DNA of 64,000 nt, taken from Lentibacillus siamensis (GTDB taxonomy: Bacteria > Bacillota > Bacilli > Bacillales > Amphibacillaceae). Position numbers and translations under genes: made by a program. The stretch's first letter is position 1. Every line of letters starts with the position of its first letter. A model generated the notes under the pieces. That model was not told the DNA's origin and did not search any database. It saw only the letters and a list, made by a program, of their open reading frames with translations. The stretch is taken from assembly GCF_039522605.1 (NCBI RefSeq), contig NZ_BAAADS010000012.1, forward strand, positions 62,001 to 126,000. The letters are read 5' to 3'. Shown piece by piece: positions 15,641 to 23,383 of this stretch.

Positions 15641-17401
15641 GTGCGGAAAACAAAAATAGTATGTACCATTGGTCCGGCTTCTGAATCTGTTGAGAGACTG
15701 GAAAAACTGATTGAATCCGGAATGAATGTCGCCCGGCTGAACTTTTCCCATGGTGATTACGAGGAACATGGCCAGCGTATACAAAACATTCGACAAGCTG
15801 CAAAGAATCTTGGAACGACAGTAGCCATTCTGCTGGATACAAAAGGACCGGAGATAAGAACCGGATCCTTTAAAAATGGAGAGGCTGAACTTTTGGAAGA
15901 CAGCATTGTCTACGTATCCATGAATGAAATCGAAGGCACAGCCGAACGCTTTTCTATAACGTATGGCGGGCTTATTGATGACGTGCACAAAGGTTCAAAA
16001 ATTCTGCTTGATGACGGTTTAATTGAATTAGAAGTAATTGAGATTGACCATACGGAGCAGGAATTGAAAACAAAAGCACTAAATTCCGGAACAATCAAAA
16101 ACAAAAAAGGTGTAAATGTTCCGAATGTCAGTGTGAATTTACCGGGGATAACTGAAAAGGATGCGCAGGATATTGTTTTTGGTATTGAACAGGACGTTGA
16201 CTTTATTGCTGCTTCTTTTGTTCGAAGATCTTCTGACATTCTTGAAATTAAGGAACTTCTCGAACAACATGATTCGACACATATTCAGCTTATCCCCAAA
16301 ATTGAAAACCAGGAAGGTGTCGATAATATTGAATCGATCCTGGAAGTGAGTGATGGATTAATGGTTGCCCGGGGTGACCTTGGTGTGGAAATACCGACTG
16401 AAGAAGTCCCATTGGTTCAGAAGCACTTAATTACCATTTGCAATACTGTTGGGAAACCGGTAATCACAGCGACACAAATGCTTGATTCCATGCAGCGTCA
16501 GCCACGCCCAACCAGAGCTGAGGCGTCTGATGTTGCCAATGCAATTTTTGACGGAACGGATGCCATCATGCTTTCCGGCGAAACTGCAGCCGGCAACTAT
16601 CCGGTCGAATCGGTGCAGACGATGAGCAATATTGCGTTAAAAGCTGAAACAGGATTGGATCATACAGCAATTTTACGCAGTCGTTCAAGGTCAGTTGATA
16701 TGACAATAACGGATGCAATCAGCCAGTCGGTAACACATACAGCGATGAATTTAACTGTCAGTGCAATCATTACACCGACAGAAAGTGGTCATACTGCAAG
16801 GATGATTTCCAAATATCGTCCAAAAGCACCAATTGTTGCTGTAACCTTTTCAGAACGGGTTAACCGCCAAATGTCGCTTGTCTGGGGCGTTCATGCTGTT
16901 ATGGGCGGACTGGCACATACTACGGATGAAATGCTCGATACTGCGATTGACAGTGGATTAACAACAAATCTTTTTGAACGGGGAAGCAAGGTACTGATTA
17001 CAGCTGGCGTTCCAGTTGGTGAGAGTGGAACAACAAATCTGATGAAGGTTCACGTAATCGGTGATGTAATGGCAAGAGGTCAGGGGATTGGCCGTAAAAG
17101 TGCGTACGGTAAAGCGGTAATTGCCAAAAATGGCAAAGAGGCGCTTGAGAAGTTAGAGGAAGACGACATTCTGGTAACATATGGAACAGAGCGAGACATG
17201 ATGCCAGCCATCGAAAAAGCTTCCGGAATTGTTACGGAAGAAGGCGGACTGACATCACACGCCGCTGTGGTAGGTCTCAGTCTTGGAATTCCGGTTGTTG
17301 TCGGAGTTAAGAATGTATTTGACCTGGTCAGTGACGGAGAAGACATTACCATTGATGGTGCAAAGGGAGATATTTATAAAGGGCATGCCAGTGTTTTATA
17401 A
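15641..17401 (+). CDS. pyk: Pyruvate kinase with C-terminal PEP-utilizer domain
   Basis: Pyk converts phosphoenolpyruvate and ADP to pyruvate and ATP. The start is GTG 15641 with AAGGAGG at 15627-15633. The 586-residue protein is longer than the roughly 470-residue minimal enzyme because it has the extra Bacillus-type C-terminal domain (about 475-586; GIVTEEGGLTSHAAVVG resembles the phosphohistidine loop of PEP synthase). Catalytic barrel motifs include NFSHGDYEEH near 32, the IPKIENQEGVDN region near 217 and MVARGDLGVEIP near 240. It forms an operon with pfkA and is closed by a terminator. Confidence 0.96.
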   Translation: MRKTKIVCTIGPASESVERLEKLIESGMNVARLNFSHGDYEEHGQRIQNIRQAAKNLGTTVAILLDTKGPEIRTGSFKNGEAELLEDSIVYVSMNEIEGTAERFSITYGGLIDDVHKGSKILLDDGLIELEVIEIDHTEQELKTKALNSGTIKNKKGVNVPNVSVNLPGITEKDAQDIVFGIEQDVDFIAASFVRRSSDILEIKELLEQHDSTHIQLIPKIENQEGVDNIESILEVSDGLMVARGDLGVEIPTEEVPLVQKHLITICNTVGKPVITATQMLDSMQRQPRPTRAEASDVANAIFDGTDAIMLSGETAAGNYPVESVQTMSNIALKAETGLDHTAILRSRSRSVDMTITDAISQSVTHTAMNLTVSAIITPTESGHTARMISKYRPKAPIVAVTFSERVNRQMSLVWGVHAVMGGLAHTTDEMLDTAIDSGLTTNLFERGSKVLITAGVPVGESGTTNLMKVHVIGDVMARGQGIGRKSAYGKAVIAKNGKEALEKLEEDDILVTYGTERDMMPAIEKASGIVTEEGGLTSHAAVVGLSLGIPVVVGVKNVFDLVSDGEDITIDGAKGDIYKGHASVL

Positions 17402-17412
17402 TGTATAATAGT

Positions 17413-17440
17413 AAAAGGAAGGGGAGTGCCCCCTTCTTTT
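17413..17440 (+). terminator. Terminator after pyk
   Basis: AAAAGGAAGGGG and CCCCCTTCTTTT form a 12-bp stem with a 4-base loop, the T-rich side lying 3'. Ends the pfkA-pyk unit. Confidence 0.85.
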
Positions 17441-17466
17441 CTAAATCAGGCTCTTGAAAGGGTGAA

Positions 17467-17859
17467 ATGATGCGTTGGTTATTACTCGCATTTTTAATCG
17501 TACCAGCTATGGAAATTGGTATCTTTATTTGGGCAGGTGGTATAATTGGCCCATGGTGGGTAGTTACACTAATATTACTTACCGGTATTCTGGGCATATC
17601 AATCGCCAAAGTTCAAGGTACTGAAACATGGAAACGCGCACAGTTATCGATGAACCAGGGAATTATGCCGACGAATGAAATCATCGATGGGATTTGTATC
17701 TTTATTGGAGCAGTCTTTCTGTTTACCCCCGGTTTTATAACAGATACTGCCGGGTTTCTGTTAGTTCTGCCATTTACGCGGAGACCATTCAGGAACATGC
17801 TGCAAGGATTTATCAAAAGCAGACTGAATAAAGGTACGATTATTTATCGCAAATGGTAG
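17467..17859 (+). CDS. fxsA: FxsA family membrane protein
   Basis: This 130-residue membrane protein belongs to the FxsA family (B. subtilis YtzA), named for suppressing F-plasmid exclusion of phage T7 in E. coli. Evidence: the conserved start with PAMEIGIFIWAGGIIG, a helix-loop-helix at about 25-45, and the family signature FLFTPGFITDTAGFLLVLP near residue 80, ending in a basic tail. ATGs at 17467 and 17470 are both possible, with GGGTG just upstream. Its role in Bacillus is unknown. It ends tail-to-tail with ytvI, two bases apart. Confidence 0.88.
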   Translation: MMRWLLLAFLIVPAMEIGIFIWAGGIIGPWWVVTLILLTGILGISIAKVQGTETWKRAQLSMNQGIMPTNEIIDGICIFIGAVFLFTPGFITDTAGFLLVLPFTRRPFRNMLQGFIKSRLNKGTIIYRKW

Positions 17860-17861
17860 GT

Positions 17862-18992
17862 TCACCCCTTAATAAATTGCCATAACTGATTGATTATTCC
17901 AGCTTCATGAAGCGCCCGGATAATAATCAGAAAAGCTGGTCCAATGATTAACCCTGCGAATCCCCAAATTTGCAACCCTGCAAATAATGCAATCAGTACT
18001 GCCAGCGGATTTAATCCGATGTTATTTGAGATCACTTTCGGTTCGATTAATTGCCGCTGGATGACTACGGTCATATACAGTACTGCCAGCGGAATCGTCA
18101 TTTCATAATTACCGGTCAGGAACAAATATATAATCCACGGGATAAAAATAATTCCCGTACCAATAAACGGGAGCATATCAACCAATGCTGCCAGTAATGC
18201 AACCGTCATTGGATAGTCCATGCCTATTAAGAGAAGTCCGAGATAAATTATCACGGTTGTCAGCGAAACCAAAAACAGTTGTGCCTTGATAAATCCGAAA
18301 ATGGCTTTTCTCAGATGAATCCAAACTTCCAGGCATGACGTATGTATTGATTCCGGTGTAATTTTTTTTATGGAATTTGTTATTGTATGCCAATCATTTG
18401 TGATAAAAAAAGCCGCGATCACAATGAACATAATCACTGTAAGTGAACCGGGAAGTGCTGATAGTGTCTGTGGTATGGTCATGAGTATACGATACAGGAA
18501 TTCAGTTCCGATTACAGCAAATTGATCAACGAGCTCAGTTATATAGTTGTTGATTGCTTCCTGCTGCGGCGGGTTCAATGTATGAAAAAAAGATGTAAGT
18601 TTATGATAAAAAGGCAGAACTTTTTCCTCGATGATTATTTCGATGCCTCTGATAAATGCCTGAAAATGAGCAGGAATTTGTTCCGCCAGATATGCACTGC
18701 CCTGAATAAATTCCACGATGACAAAAACTACAATCCCCATTAATAGCAGAAAAAAACTGGTAAGGACTGCAAAGGAGGCTAATGGGCGCGGCATTTTCAG
18801 TCTTTGTTCAGCAAATGAAACAAACGGATGCAGCAGGTAAGAAAGAGCACCAGCCAGCAAAAATGGATATAGGTATTCGAAAGAGTAATGCAACAGGAAT
18901 ATGAATAAAATAAGGAAGCTGGCTGTCAATACAAACCGTAATATGGAGTAAATAATATGCCTGTCCAATGTCATCCCTGCCAATCTGAACAT
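17862..18992 (-). CDS. ytvI: Sporulation integral membrane protein YtvI (AI-2E transporter family)
   Basis: This 376-residue polytopic membrane protein has about eight helices and belongs to the AI-2E/PerM transporter superfamily; length and location beside fxsA and citZ match YtvI. The C-terminal segment NNIGLNPLAVLIALFAGLQIWG and GLIIGPAFLII are typical of the superfamily. YtvI is counted among sporulation proteins, but its substrate is unknown. The start is uncertain: neither ATG 18992 nor the in-frame ATG 18974 has a well-spaced ribosome binding site. A CATACATA -10-like element lies upstream at 19012-19019. Confidence 0.87.
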   Translation of the reverse strand: MFRLAGMTLDRHIIYSILRFVLTASFLILFIFLLHYSFEYLYPFLLAGALSYLLHPFVSFAEQRLKMPRPLASFAVLTSFFLLLMGIVVFVIVEFIQGSAYLAEQIPAHFQAFIRGIEIIIEEKVLPFYHKLTSFFHTLNPPQQEAINNYITELVDQFAVIGTEFLYRILMTIPQTLSALPGSLTVIMFIVIAAFFITNDWHTITNSIKKITPESIHTSCLEVWIHLRKAIFGFIKAQLFLVSLTTVIIYLGLLLIGMDYPMTVALLAALVDMLPFIGTGIIFIPWIIYLFLTGNYEMTIPLAVLYMTVVIQRQLIEPKVISNNIGLNPLAVLIALFAGLQIWGFAGLIIGPAFLIIIRALHEAGIINQLWQFIKG

Positions 18993-19011
18993 TTTTATTT
19001 CTGTATTATGT

Positions 19012-19039
19012 TATGTATGTTGCAGAGCAGGAAAATAGA
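19012..19039 (-). promoter_or_regulatory. Candidate sigma-E-like promoter of ytvI
   Basis: On the minus strand TCTATTT (19033-19039) and CATACATA (19012-19019) are 13 bases apart. The -10 fits the sigma-E pattern well; the -35 is only partial. Confidence 0.4.
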
Positions 19040-19111
19040 CATGAGCACAATAAACACTGTGCAGAAAATATTGATTTTATAAAATTGCCTTAGGCTAAAA
19101 ATATTGGGTGT

Positions 19112-19125
19112 TTTAATCGGTTTCA
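19112..19125 (+). promoter_or_regulatory. cre-like CcpA site upstream of citZ
   Basis: TTTAATCGGTTTCA matches the catabolite responsive element TGWAANCGNTNWCA at 13 of 14 positions (second base T instead of G). It lies just before the predicted citZ -35. B. subtilis citZ is known to be repressed by CcpA, so this is likely functional. Confidence 0.5.
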
Positions 19126-19126
19126 A

Positions 19127-19155
19127 TTCACATTATGAACATAATCCTTTATAAT
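19127..19155 (+). promoter_or_regulatory. citZ promoter with an internal palindrome
   Basis: TTCACA (19127-19132) and TATAAT (19150-19155) are 17 bases apart. The spacer begins within a perfect palindrome ATTATGAACATAAT (19132-19145), well placed for a repressor. In B. subtilis citZ is controlled by CcpC at ATAA/TTAT dyads; this dyad has the opposite order and spacing, so the binder is unclear. Confidence 0.5.
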
Positions 19156-19262
19156 TGTTGATGGGGATGACAATGTTATATTGTAGAAATATTGTCGAAC
19201 ATAATTACTAATTAAATTATCCTAAGTTAATGAACAATTCATAGAAAAAGGAGAGGTTTGTT

Positions 19263-20378
19263 ATGGCAACAACTAAAGGTCTTGAAGGAGTTGTCGCAAC
19301 GCAATCATCAATCAGTTCGATTATTGATGATCAGTTGACATATGTTGGTTATACAATTGATGATTTAGCAGAAAACTCCAGCTTTGAAGAAGTGGTTTAC
19401 CTGCTATGGAATTTGAAATTGCCAACGAAATCCGAACTAGATAAATTTAAGGCTGAATTGGCTGCCAACCTGGAATTGCCTGAAGCAGTAATCAATCATT
19501 TACGTTCTTATGATTTGTCTACCGTGCATCCAATGGCTGCATTGCGCACCGCAATTTCCATCCTTGGGCTGTATGATGATGAAGCGGATGTGATGGAACC
19601 GGAAGCAAACAAACGAAAGGCAATCCGTATTCAGGCTAAAATAGCGACAATTGTTACAGCATTCGCCCGCATCCGAAAAGGTAAGGATCCGGTGAAACCC
19701 AAAAAAGAACTGGGTTTTGCGGCTAACTTCCTCTATATGCTAAATGGCAAGGAAGCTGAGGATGTTGAAGTGGAGGCTATTAATAAAGCTCTTGTGCTTC
19801 ATGCAGACCACGAATTGAATGCATCGACGTTTACAGCCCGTGTCTGTGTAGCAACCCTTTCGGACATATACTCAGGTGTTACTGCAGCAATTGGTGCGTT
19901 GAAAGGACCGTTGCATGGTGGGGCAAACGAACGTGTCATGGCGATGCTGACTGAAATTGGCGAAGAAGAAAATGCTATTCCTTATATTAAAGATAAGATG
20001 GCAAATAAAGAAAAAATCATGGGTATGGGACACCGTGTTTATAAAAATGGCGATCCCCGTGCCAAACATCTGAAAAGAATGTCACGTGAACTGACTGAAA
20101 CAAGCGGCCAATCCAAATGGTATAACATGTCCATCAAGATTGAGGATTTTGTTAAAGAGGAGAAAGGGCTGCCGGCAAACGTTGATTTTTATTCTGCATC
20201 GGTCTACCACAGTCTGGGAATTGATCATGATTTGTTTACCCCAATTTTCGCAACAAGCCGCGTTTCAGGTTGGTTGGCACATATTCTTGAACAGTATGAC
20301 AACAACCGCCTTATCCGTCCGCGTGCAGAGTATGTTGGACCGAAAACACAAGCTTACACGCCTATTGAAGAGCGATAG
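19263..20378 (+). CDS. citZ: Citrate synthase
   Basis: CitZ condenses oxaloacetate and acetyl-CoA to citrate, opening the TCA cycle. The 371-residue protein is a short Gram-positive type II-like enzyme. The catalytic region GPLHGGANERVM near 214 and MGMGHRVYKNGDPRAKHLK near 255 hold the active-site histidines, and the aspartate lies in VDFYSASVYHSLG near 305. AGGAGAGG precedes ATG 19263. It is followed by icd 100 bases later, with an intervening hairpin (20390-20417) that lacks a T-run. Confidence 0.96.
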   Translation: MATTKGLEGVVATQSSISSIIDDQLTYVGYTIDDLAENSSFEEVVYLLWNLKLPTKSELDKFKAELAANLELPEAVINHLRSYDLSTVHPMAALRTAISILGLYDDEADVMEPEANKRKAIRIQAKIATIVTAFARIRKGKDPVKPKKELGFAANFLYMLNGKEAEDVEVEAINKALVLHADHELNASTFTARVCVATLSDIYSGVTAAIGALKGPLHGGANERVMAMLTEIGEEENAIPYIKDKMANKEKIMGMGHRVYKNGDPRAKHLKRMSRELTETSGQSKWYNMSIKIEDFVKEEKGLPANVDFYSASVYHSLGIDHDLFTPIFATSRVSGWLAHILEQYDNNRLIRPRAEYVGPKTQAYTPIEER

Positions 20379-20478
20379 TTGATTCAATCTTAATAGTCGG
20401 TATCTTTCCCGGCTATTATCACGAAATGGTGCAATATGATAGAATAGCAAATGTACAAGATCATTAGGAGGAGTTAGT

Positions 20479-21750
20479 ATGACACAAGGAGAAAAAATTA
20501 CCGTTGAGAATGGGAAAATGACCGTTCCAAATCAACCAATCGTTCCATTCATTGAAGGTGATGGGACAGGCCCTGATATTTGGGCATCCGCCCGCAGAGT
20601 AATTGAAGCTGCGGTAAAAAAAGCGTATAACGGTGAAAAAGAAATTCAATGGACAGAAGTACTTGCTGGACAGAAAGCATACGATAAGACAGGTGAGTGG
20701 CTGCCACAGGATACACTCGACATGATTGATAAATACAAAATTGCTATTAAAGGCCCGCTTACAACACCAATCGGCGGAGGAATCCGCTCATTGAACGTGG
20801 CACTTCGTCAAAAACTGGATTTGTTCACTTGCTTGCGTCCGGTTCGTTATTTCACCGGTGTGCCATCTCCGGTTAAACGCCCCGAAGATGTGGACATGGT
20901 TATTTTCCGTGAAAACACCGAGGATATTTATGCAGGAATTGAGTGGCAAAAAGGTTCCGACGAAGTAAAAAAAGTTATCGACTTTTTGAAAAATGAAATG
21001 GACGTTAACAATATCCGTTTCCCTGAAACTTCCGGAATTGGCGTTAAACCTATTTCTGAAGAAGGGACTAAGCGTCTGGTACGTGCATCTATAGATTATG
21101 CACTGAATGAAGGCCGTAAAAGTGTTACTTTAGTACATAAAGGTAACATCATGAAATTTACGGAAGGTTCCTTCAAAGCATGGGGATATGAAGTAGCCGA
21201 GCAGGAATATGCTGACAAAGTATTTACTTGGGCAGAATATGACCGTATTGTTGAAAAAGACGGTAAAGACGCTGCAAACAAGGCACAGGATGAAGCAGTA
21301 GCTGCCGGCAAACTTCTTGTAAAAGATGCTATTGCTGATATCTTTCTGCAACAGATCCTGACTCGTCCGAATGAATTTGACGTAGTTGCAACTATGAACC
21401 TTAACGGTGACTATGTTTCCGATGCACTGGCAGCACAAGTGGGTGGAATTGGTATTGCACCGGGAGCAAACATCAATTATGATACCGGACATGCGATTTT
21501 TGAAGCGACACACGGTACTGCTCCTAAATATGCCGGAATGGATAAGGTGAACCCTTCATCTGTTATTCTTTCCGCAGTATTGATGCTTGAGCATCTGGAG
21601 TGGAGAGAGGCTGCTGATCTGATTACGAAGGCAATGGATACAACAATTGCATCAAAAGTAGTTACGTATGACTTTGCCCGTCTAATGGATGGTGCAACGG
21701 AAGTTAAATGTTCCGAGTTCGGTGATGAATTAATCAAAAATATGGACTAA
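20479..21750 (+). CDS. icd: NADP-dependent isocitrate dehydrogenase
   Basis: Icd oxidises isocitrate to 2-oxoglutarate with NADP. The 423-residue protein has the substrate loop TPIGGGIRSLNVALRQ near residue 98, which includes the serine phosphorylated in E. coli, the FRENTEDIYAGIEW motif near 150, and the nucleotide region FEATHGTAPKYAGMDKVNP near 340. AGGAGG precedes ATG 20479. It follows citZ as in B. subtilis, but mdh, the usual next gene, is absent; a strong terminator comes directly after. Confidence 0.96.
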   Translation: MTQGEKITVENGKMTVPNQPIVPFIEGDGTGPDIWASARRVIEAAVKKAYNGEKEIQWTEVLAGQKAYDKTGEWLPQDTLDMIDKYKIAIKGPLTTPIGGGIRSLNVALRQKLDLFTCLRPVRYFTGVPSPVKRPEDVDMVIFRENTEDIYAGIEWQKGSDEVKKVIDFLKNEMDVNNIRFPETSGIGVKPISEEGTKRLVRASIDYALNEGRKSVTLVHKGNIMKFTEGSFKAWGYEVAEQEYADKVFTWAEYDRIVEKDGKDAANKAQDEAVAAGKLLVKDAIADIFLQQILTRPNEFDVVATMNLNGDYVSDALAAQVGGIGIAPGANINYDTGHAIFEATHGTAPKYAGMDKVNPSSVILSAVLMLEHLEWREAADLITKAMDTTIASKVVTYDFARLMDGATEVKCSEFGDELIKNMD

Positions 21751-21755
21751 ATATA

Positions 21756-21805
21756 AGAACGAAAACTGCCCGGCAGTGATGTATGCCGGCTCCGGTTTTC
21801 GTTCT
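21756..21805 (+). terminator. Terminator after icd
   Basis: AGAACGAAAAC and GTTTTCGTTCT form a perfect 11-bp outer stem with a GC-rich inner stem (GCCCGGC/GCCGGC), followed by a T-rich tract. It ends the citZ-icd unit. Confidence 0.85.
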
Positions 21806-21838
21806 CTATTTTACATACCGCGGATTTTTTGAACTGGT

Positions 21839-21885
21839 AAAAAAGCTTCATTTTATGCACCTGGTGTATAAAGAAGCTTTTTTTT
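21839..21885 (+). terminator. Second terminator-like hairpin downstream of icd
   Basis: AAAAAAGCTTC pairs with GAAGCTTTTTTTT around an inner stem with GCAC/GTGT. It lies 30 bases after the first terminator. The rest of the icd-MaoC gap (21886-22050) shows no gene and no mdh remnant. Confidence 0.75.
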
Positions 21886-22053
21886 GACCAGGTATTTTGC
21901 AGAAGAATAGGTTTTATTTTATCCATTTGCAAACTAACCCCGCCATACGAATGTTAAAATGGTTCCGTTTCGTGATTCGCTTTCTTTATCCATATAAAAA
22001 TAGGTACTGGATTGTGAATTCTTATCAGATTAGCGTAAACTTTCATTTTCTGG

Positions 22054-22073
22054 TATAATAGTAAGCGCTTACA
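22054..22073 (+). promoter_or_regulatory. Promoter -10 and overlapping cre site of the MaoC gene
   Basis: TATAAT (22054-22059) is followed at once by AGTAAGCGCTTACA (22060-22073), which fits the cre consensus TGWAANCGNTNWCA except at the first base and is a near-perfect palindrome. A cre at +1 normally means CcpA repression in glucose. Confidence 0.6.
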
Positions 22074-22095
22074 TATATATGGAGGGGGACGTATC

Positions 22096-22575
22096 GTGAT
22101 TGGGAAAAGAAGAAGAAGACTCGGAAAATTGATTAATGAGTTGGAAATCGGGGACTCCTATACTGCGACAAGGACAATAGAGGACAGAGACTTATTGTTA
22201 TATCTCGGTTTGACAGATGATTCAAACCCGCTGTATCTGCAGCATGACTATGCCTCGCAGACACCATACAATCAGCCAATTGTTCCATCTGTTCTGCTAT
22301 ATGGAATGGTGAGTTCAATTATTTCCATGCACCTCCCGGGACCCGGAAGTCATATCACCAGGCACGAGATGTTTTTCCCTAAATCTGTTCACCACTTTTC
22401 GGAAGTGAATTTTAATATTGAAATTATTGCAATCGATCAGACTGCTCACCAGGTCACTATGTCTGTCGTGGCATATGATACCGATGGAGATGAAGTTGTC
22501 CAGGGAAAATTGAATGTATGTCCAGCGTACGAGCCGGAATCCATCACTGGTCAATCGCTTGAAAAATTCTTTTAA
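22096..22575 (+). CDS. MaoC-like hotdog dehydratase
   Basis: This 159-residue protein resembles MaoC/(R)-specific enoyl-CoA hydratase enzymes, which hydrate enoyl-CoA in the cytosol. GLTDDSNPLYLQHDYA (about residues 38-53) resembles the D-x-N-P-x-H catalytic signature of that family, although the exact His position differs (YLQHD), so activity is uncertain. GTG 22096 has GGAGGGGG 8 bases upstream. It sits where mdh and phoP adjoin in B. subtilis and carries a cre-like site at its promoter, suggesting use in fatty-acid or short-acyl metabolism when sugar is scarce. Confidence 0.75.
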   Translation: MIGKRRRRLGKLINELEIGDSYTATRTIEDRDLLLYLGLTDDSNPLYLQHDYASQTPYNQPIVPSVLLYGMVSSIISMHLPGPGSHITRHEMFFPKSVHHFSEVNFNIEIIAIDQTAHQVTMSVVAYDTDGDEVVQGKLNVCPAYEPESITGQSLEKFF

Positions 22576-22690
22576 AATGATTCCTGTACATCTTTGTAAA
22601 TTAATCTTTACATGCCATTGTGTTCACATCCCGTTCCTTTCATTGTATGATTAACTTAACACATCTTGGTCACAGGAATGGGGATTGAAT

Positions 22691-23383
22691 ATGGAAAAAC
22701 GGATTCTGATTGTTGATGATGAAAAATCAATTGTGACATTATTAAAATTTAACGTAGAACAAGCCGGATTTGAAACGGATGTAGCTTATGATGGATTAGA
22801 AGCAATTAAATTGGTTGAAGTAAACAACTATGATTTGATTATTCTTGATTTAATGCTTCCGGAAATGGATGGAATGGACGTTTGCAGCTATTTACGAAAT
22901 AATAAAGTTGATGTGCCGATTCTAATGCTGACGGCAAAGGATGATGAGGTTGATAAAGTGTTGGGATTGGAACTGGGGGCAGATGATTATTTAACCAAGC
23001 CTTTCAGTCCCAAAGAGGTAATAGCCCGGATCAAGGCTATTTTAAGACGTGCGGCTAAAGTGGAGGGAACTAGTATTTCATCATTGCGAATTGGGGAACT
23101 GATAATCTACCCTGATCGCTATGAAGCCGAAATGCATGGTAAGACACTTACATTTACGAGAAAAGAATTTGAATTGCTCTATTATCTTGCTTCCCATAAA
23201 GCAAAAGTTCTTTCACGGGATCAGCTGCTCAGTGCAGTGTGGAATTATGATTTTGCGGGTGATACACGGATTGTTGATGTTCATGTTAGTCATCTGCGGG
23301 AAAAAATTGAGCCAGTTACTAAAAAACCGGTATATATTAAAACTGTCCGAGGCTTAGGATACAAAATGGAGGAACCTCAATAA
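22691..23383 (+). CDS. phoP: Phosphate response regulator PhoP
   Basis: PhoP is an OmpR-family response regulator that, when phosphorylated by PhoR, switches on phosphate-starvation genes. The receiver domain shows the acidic pocket VDDEKS, the phospho-acceptor aspartate D53 in LIILDLMLPEMDG, and the conserved lysine in DDYLTKPF. The C-terminal winged helix ends with YIKTVRGLGYKMEEP. ATG 22691 is chosen over TTG 22685 by homology and GGGG spacing. Its stop overlaps the phoR ATG by one base. Confidence 0.93.
   Translation: MEKRILIVDDEKSIVTLLKFNVEQAGFETDVAYDGLEAIKLVEVNNYDLIILDLMLPEMDGMDVCSYLRNNKVDVPILMLTAKDDEVDKVLGLELGADDYLTKPFSPKEVIARIKAILRRAAKVEGTSISSLRIGELIIYPDRYEAEMHGKTLTFTRKEFELLYYLASHKAKVLSRDQLLSAVWNYDFAGDTRIVDVHVSHLREKIEPVTKKPVYIKTVRGLGYKMEEPQ

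Noticed and set aside
20390..20417. Hairpin between citZ and icd as a terminator
   Set aside because: AATAGTCGG/CCGGCTATT forms a stem but no T-run follows; it may be a processing or stabilising element only.
22648..22658. TTAACTTAACA upstream of phoP as a PhoP box
   Set aside because: Only two overlapping TTAAC repeats are seen, without the spaced tandem repeats of true PhoP-binding regions.
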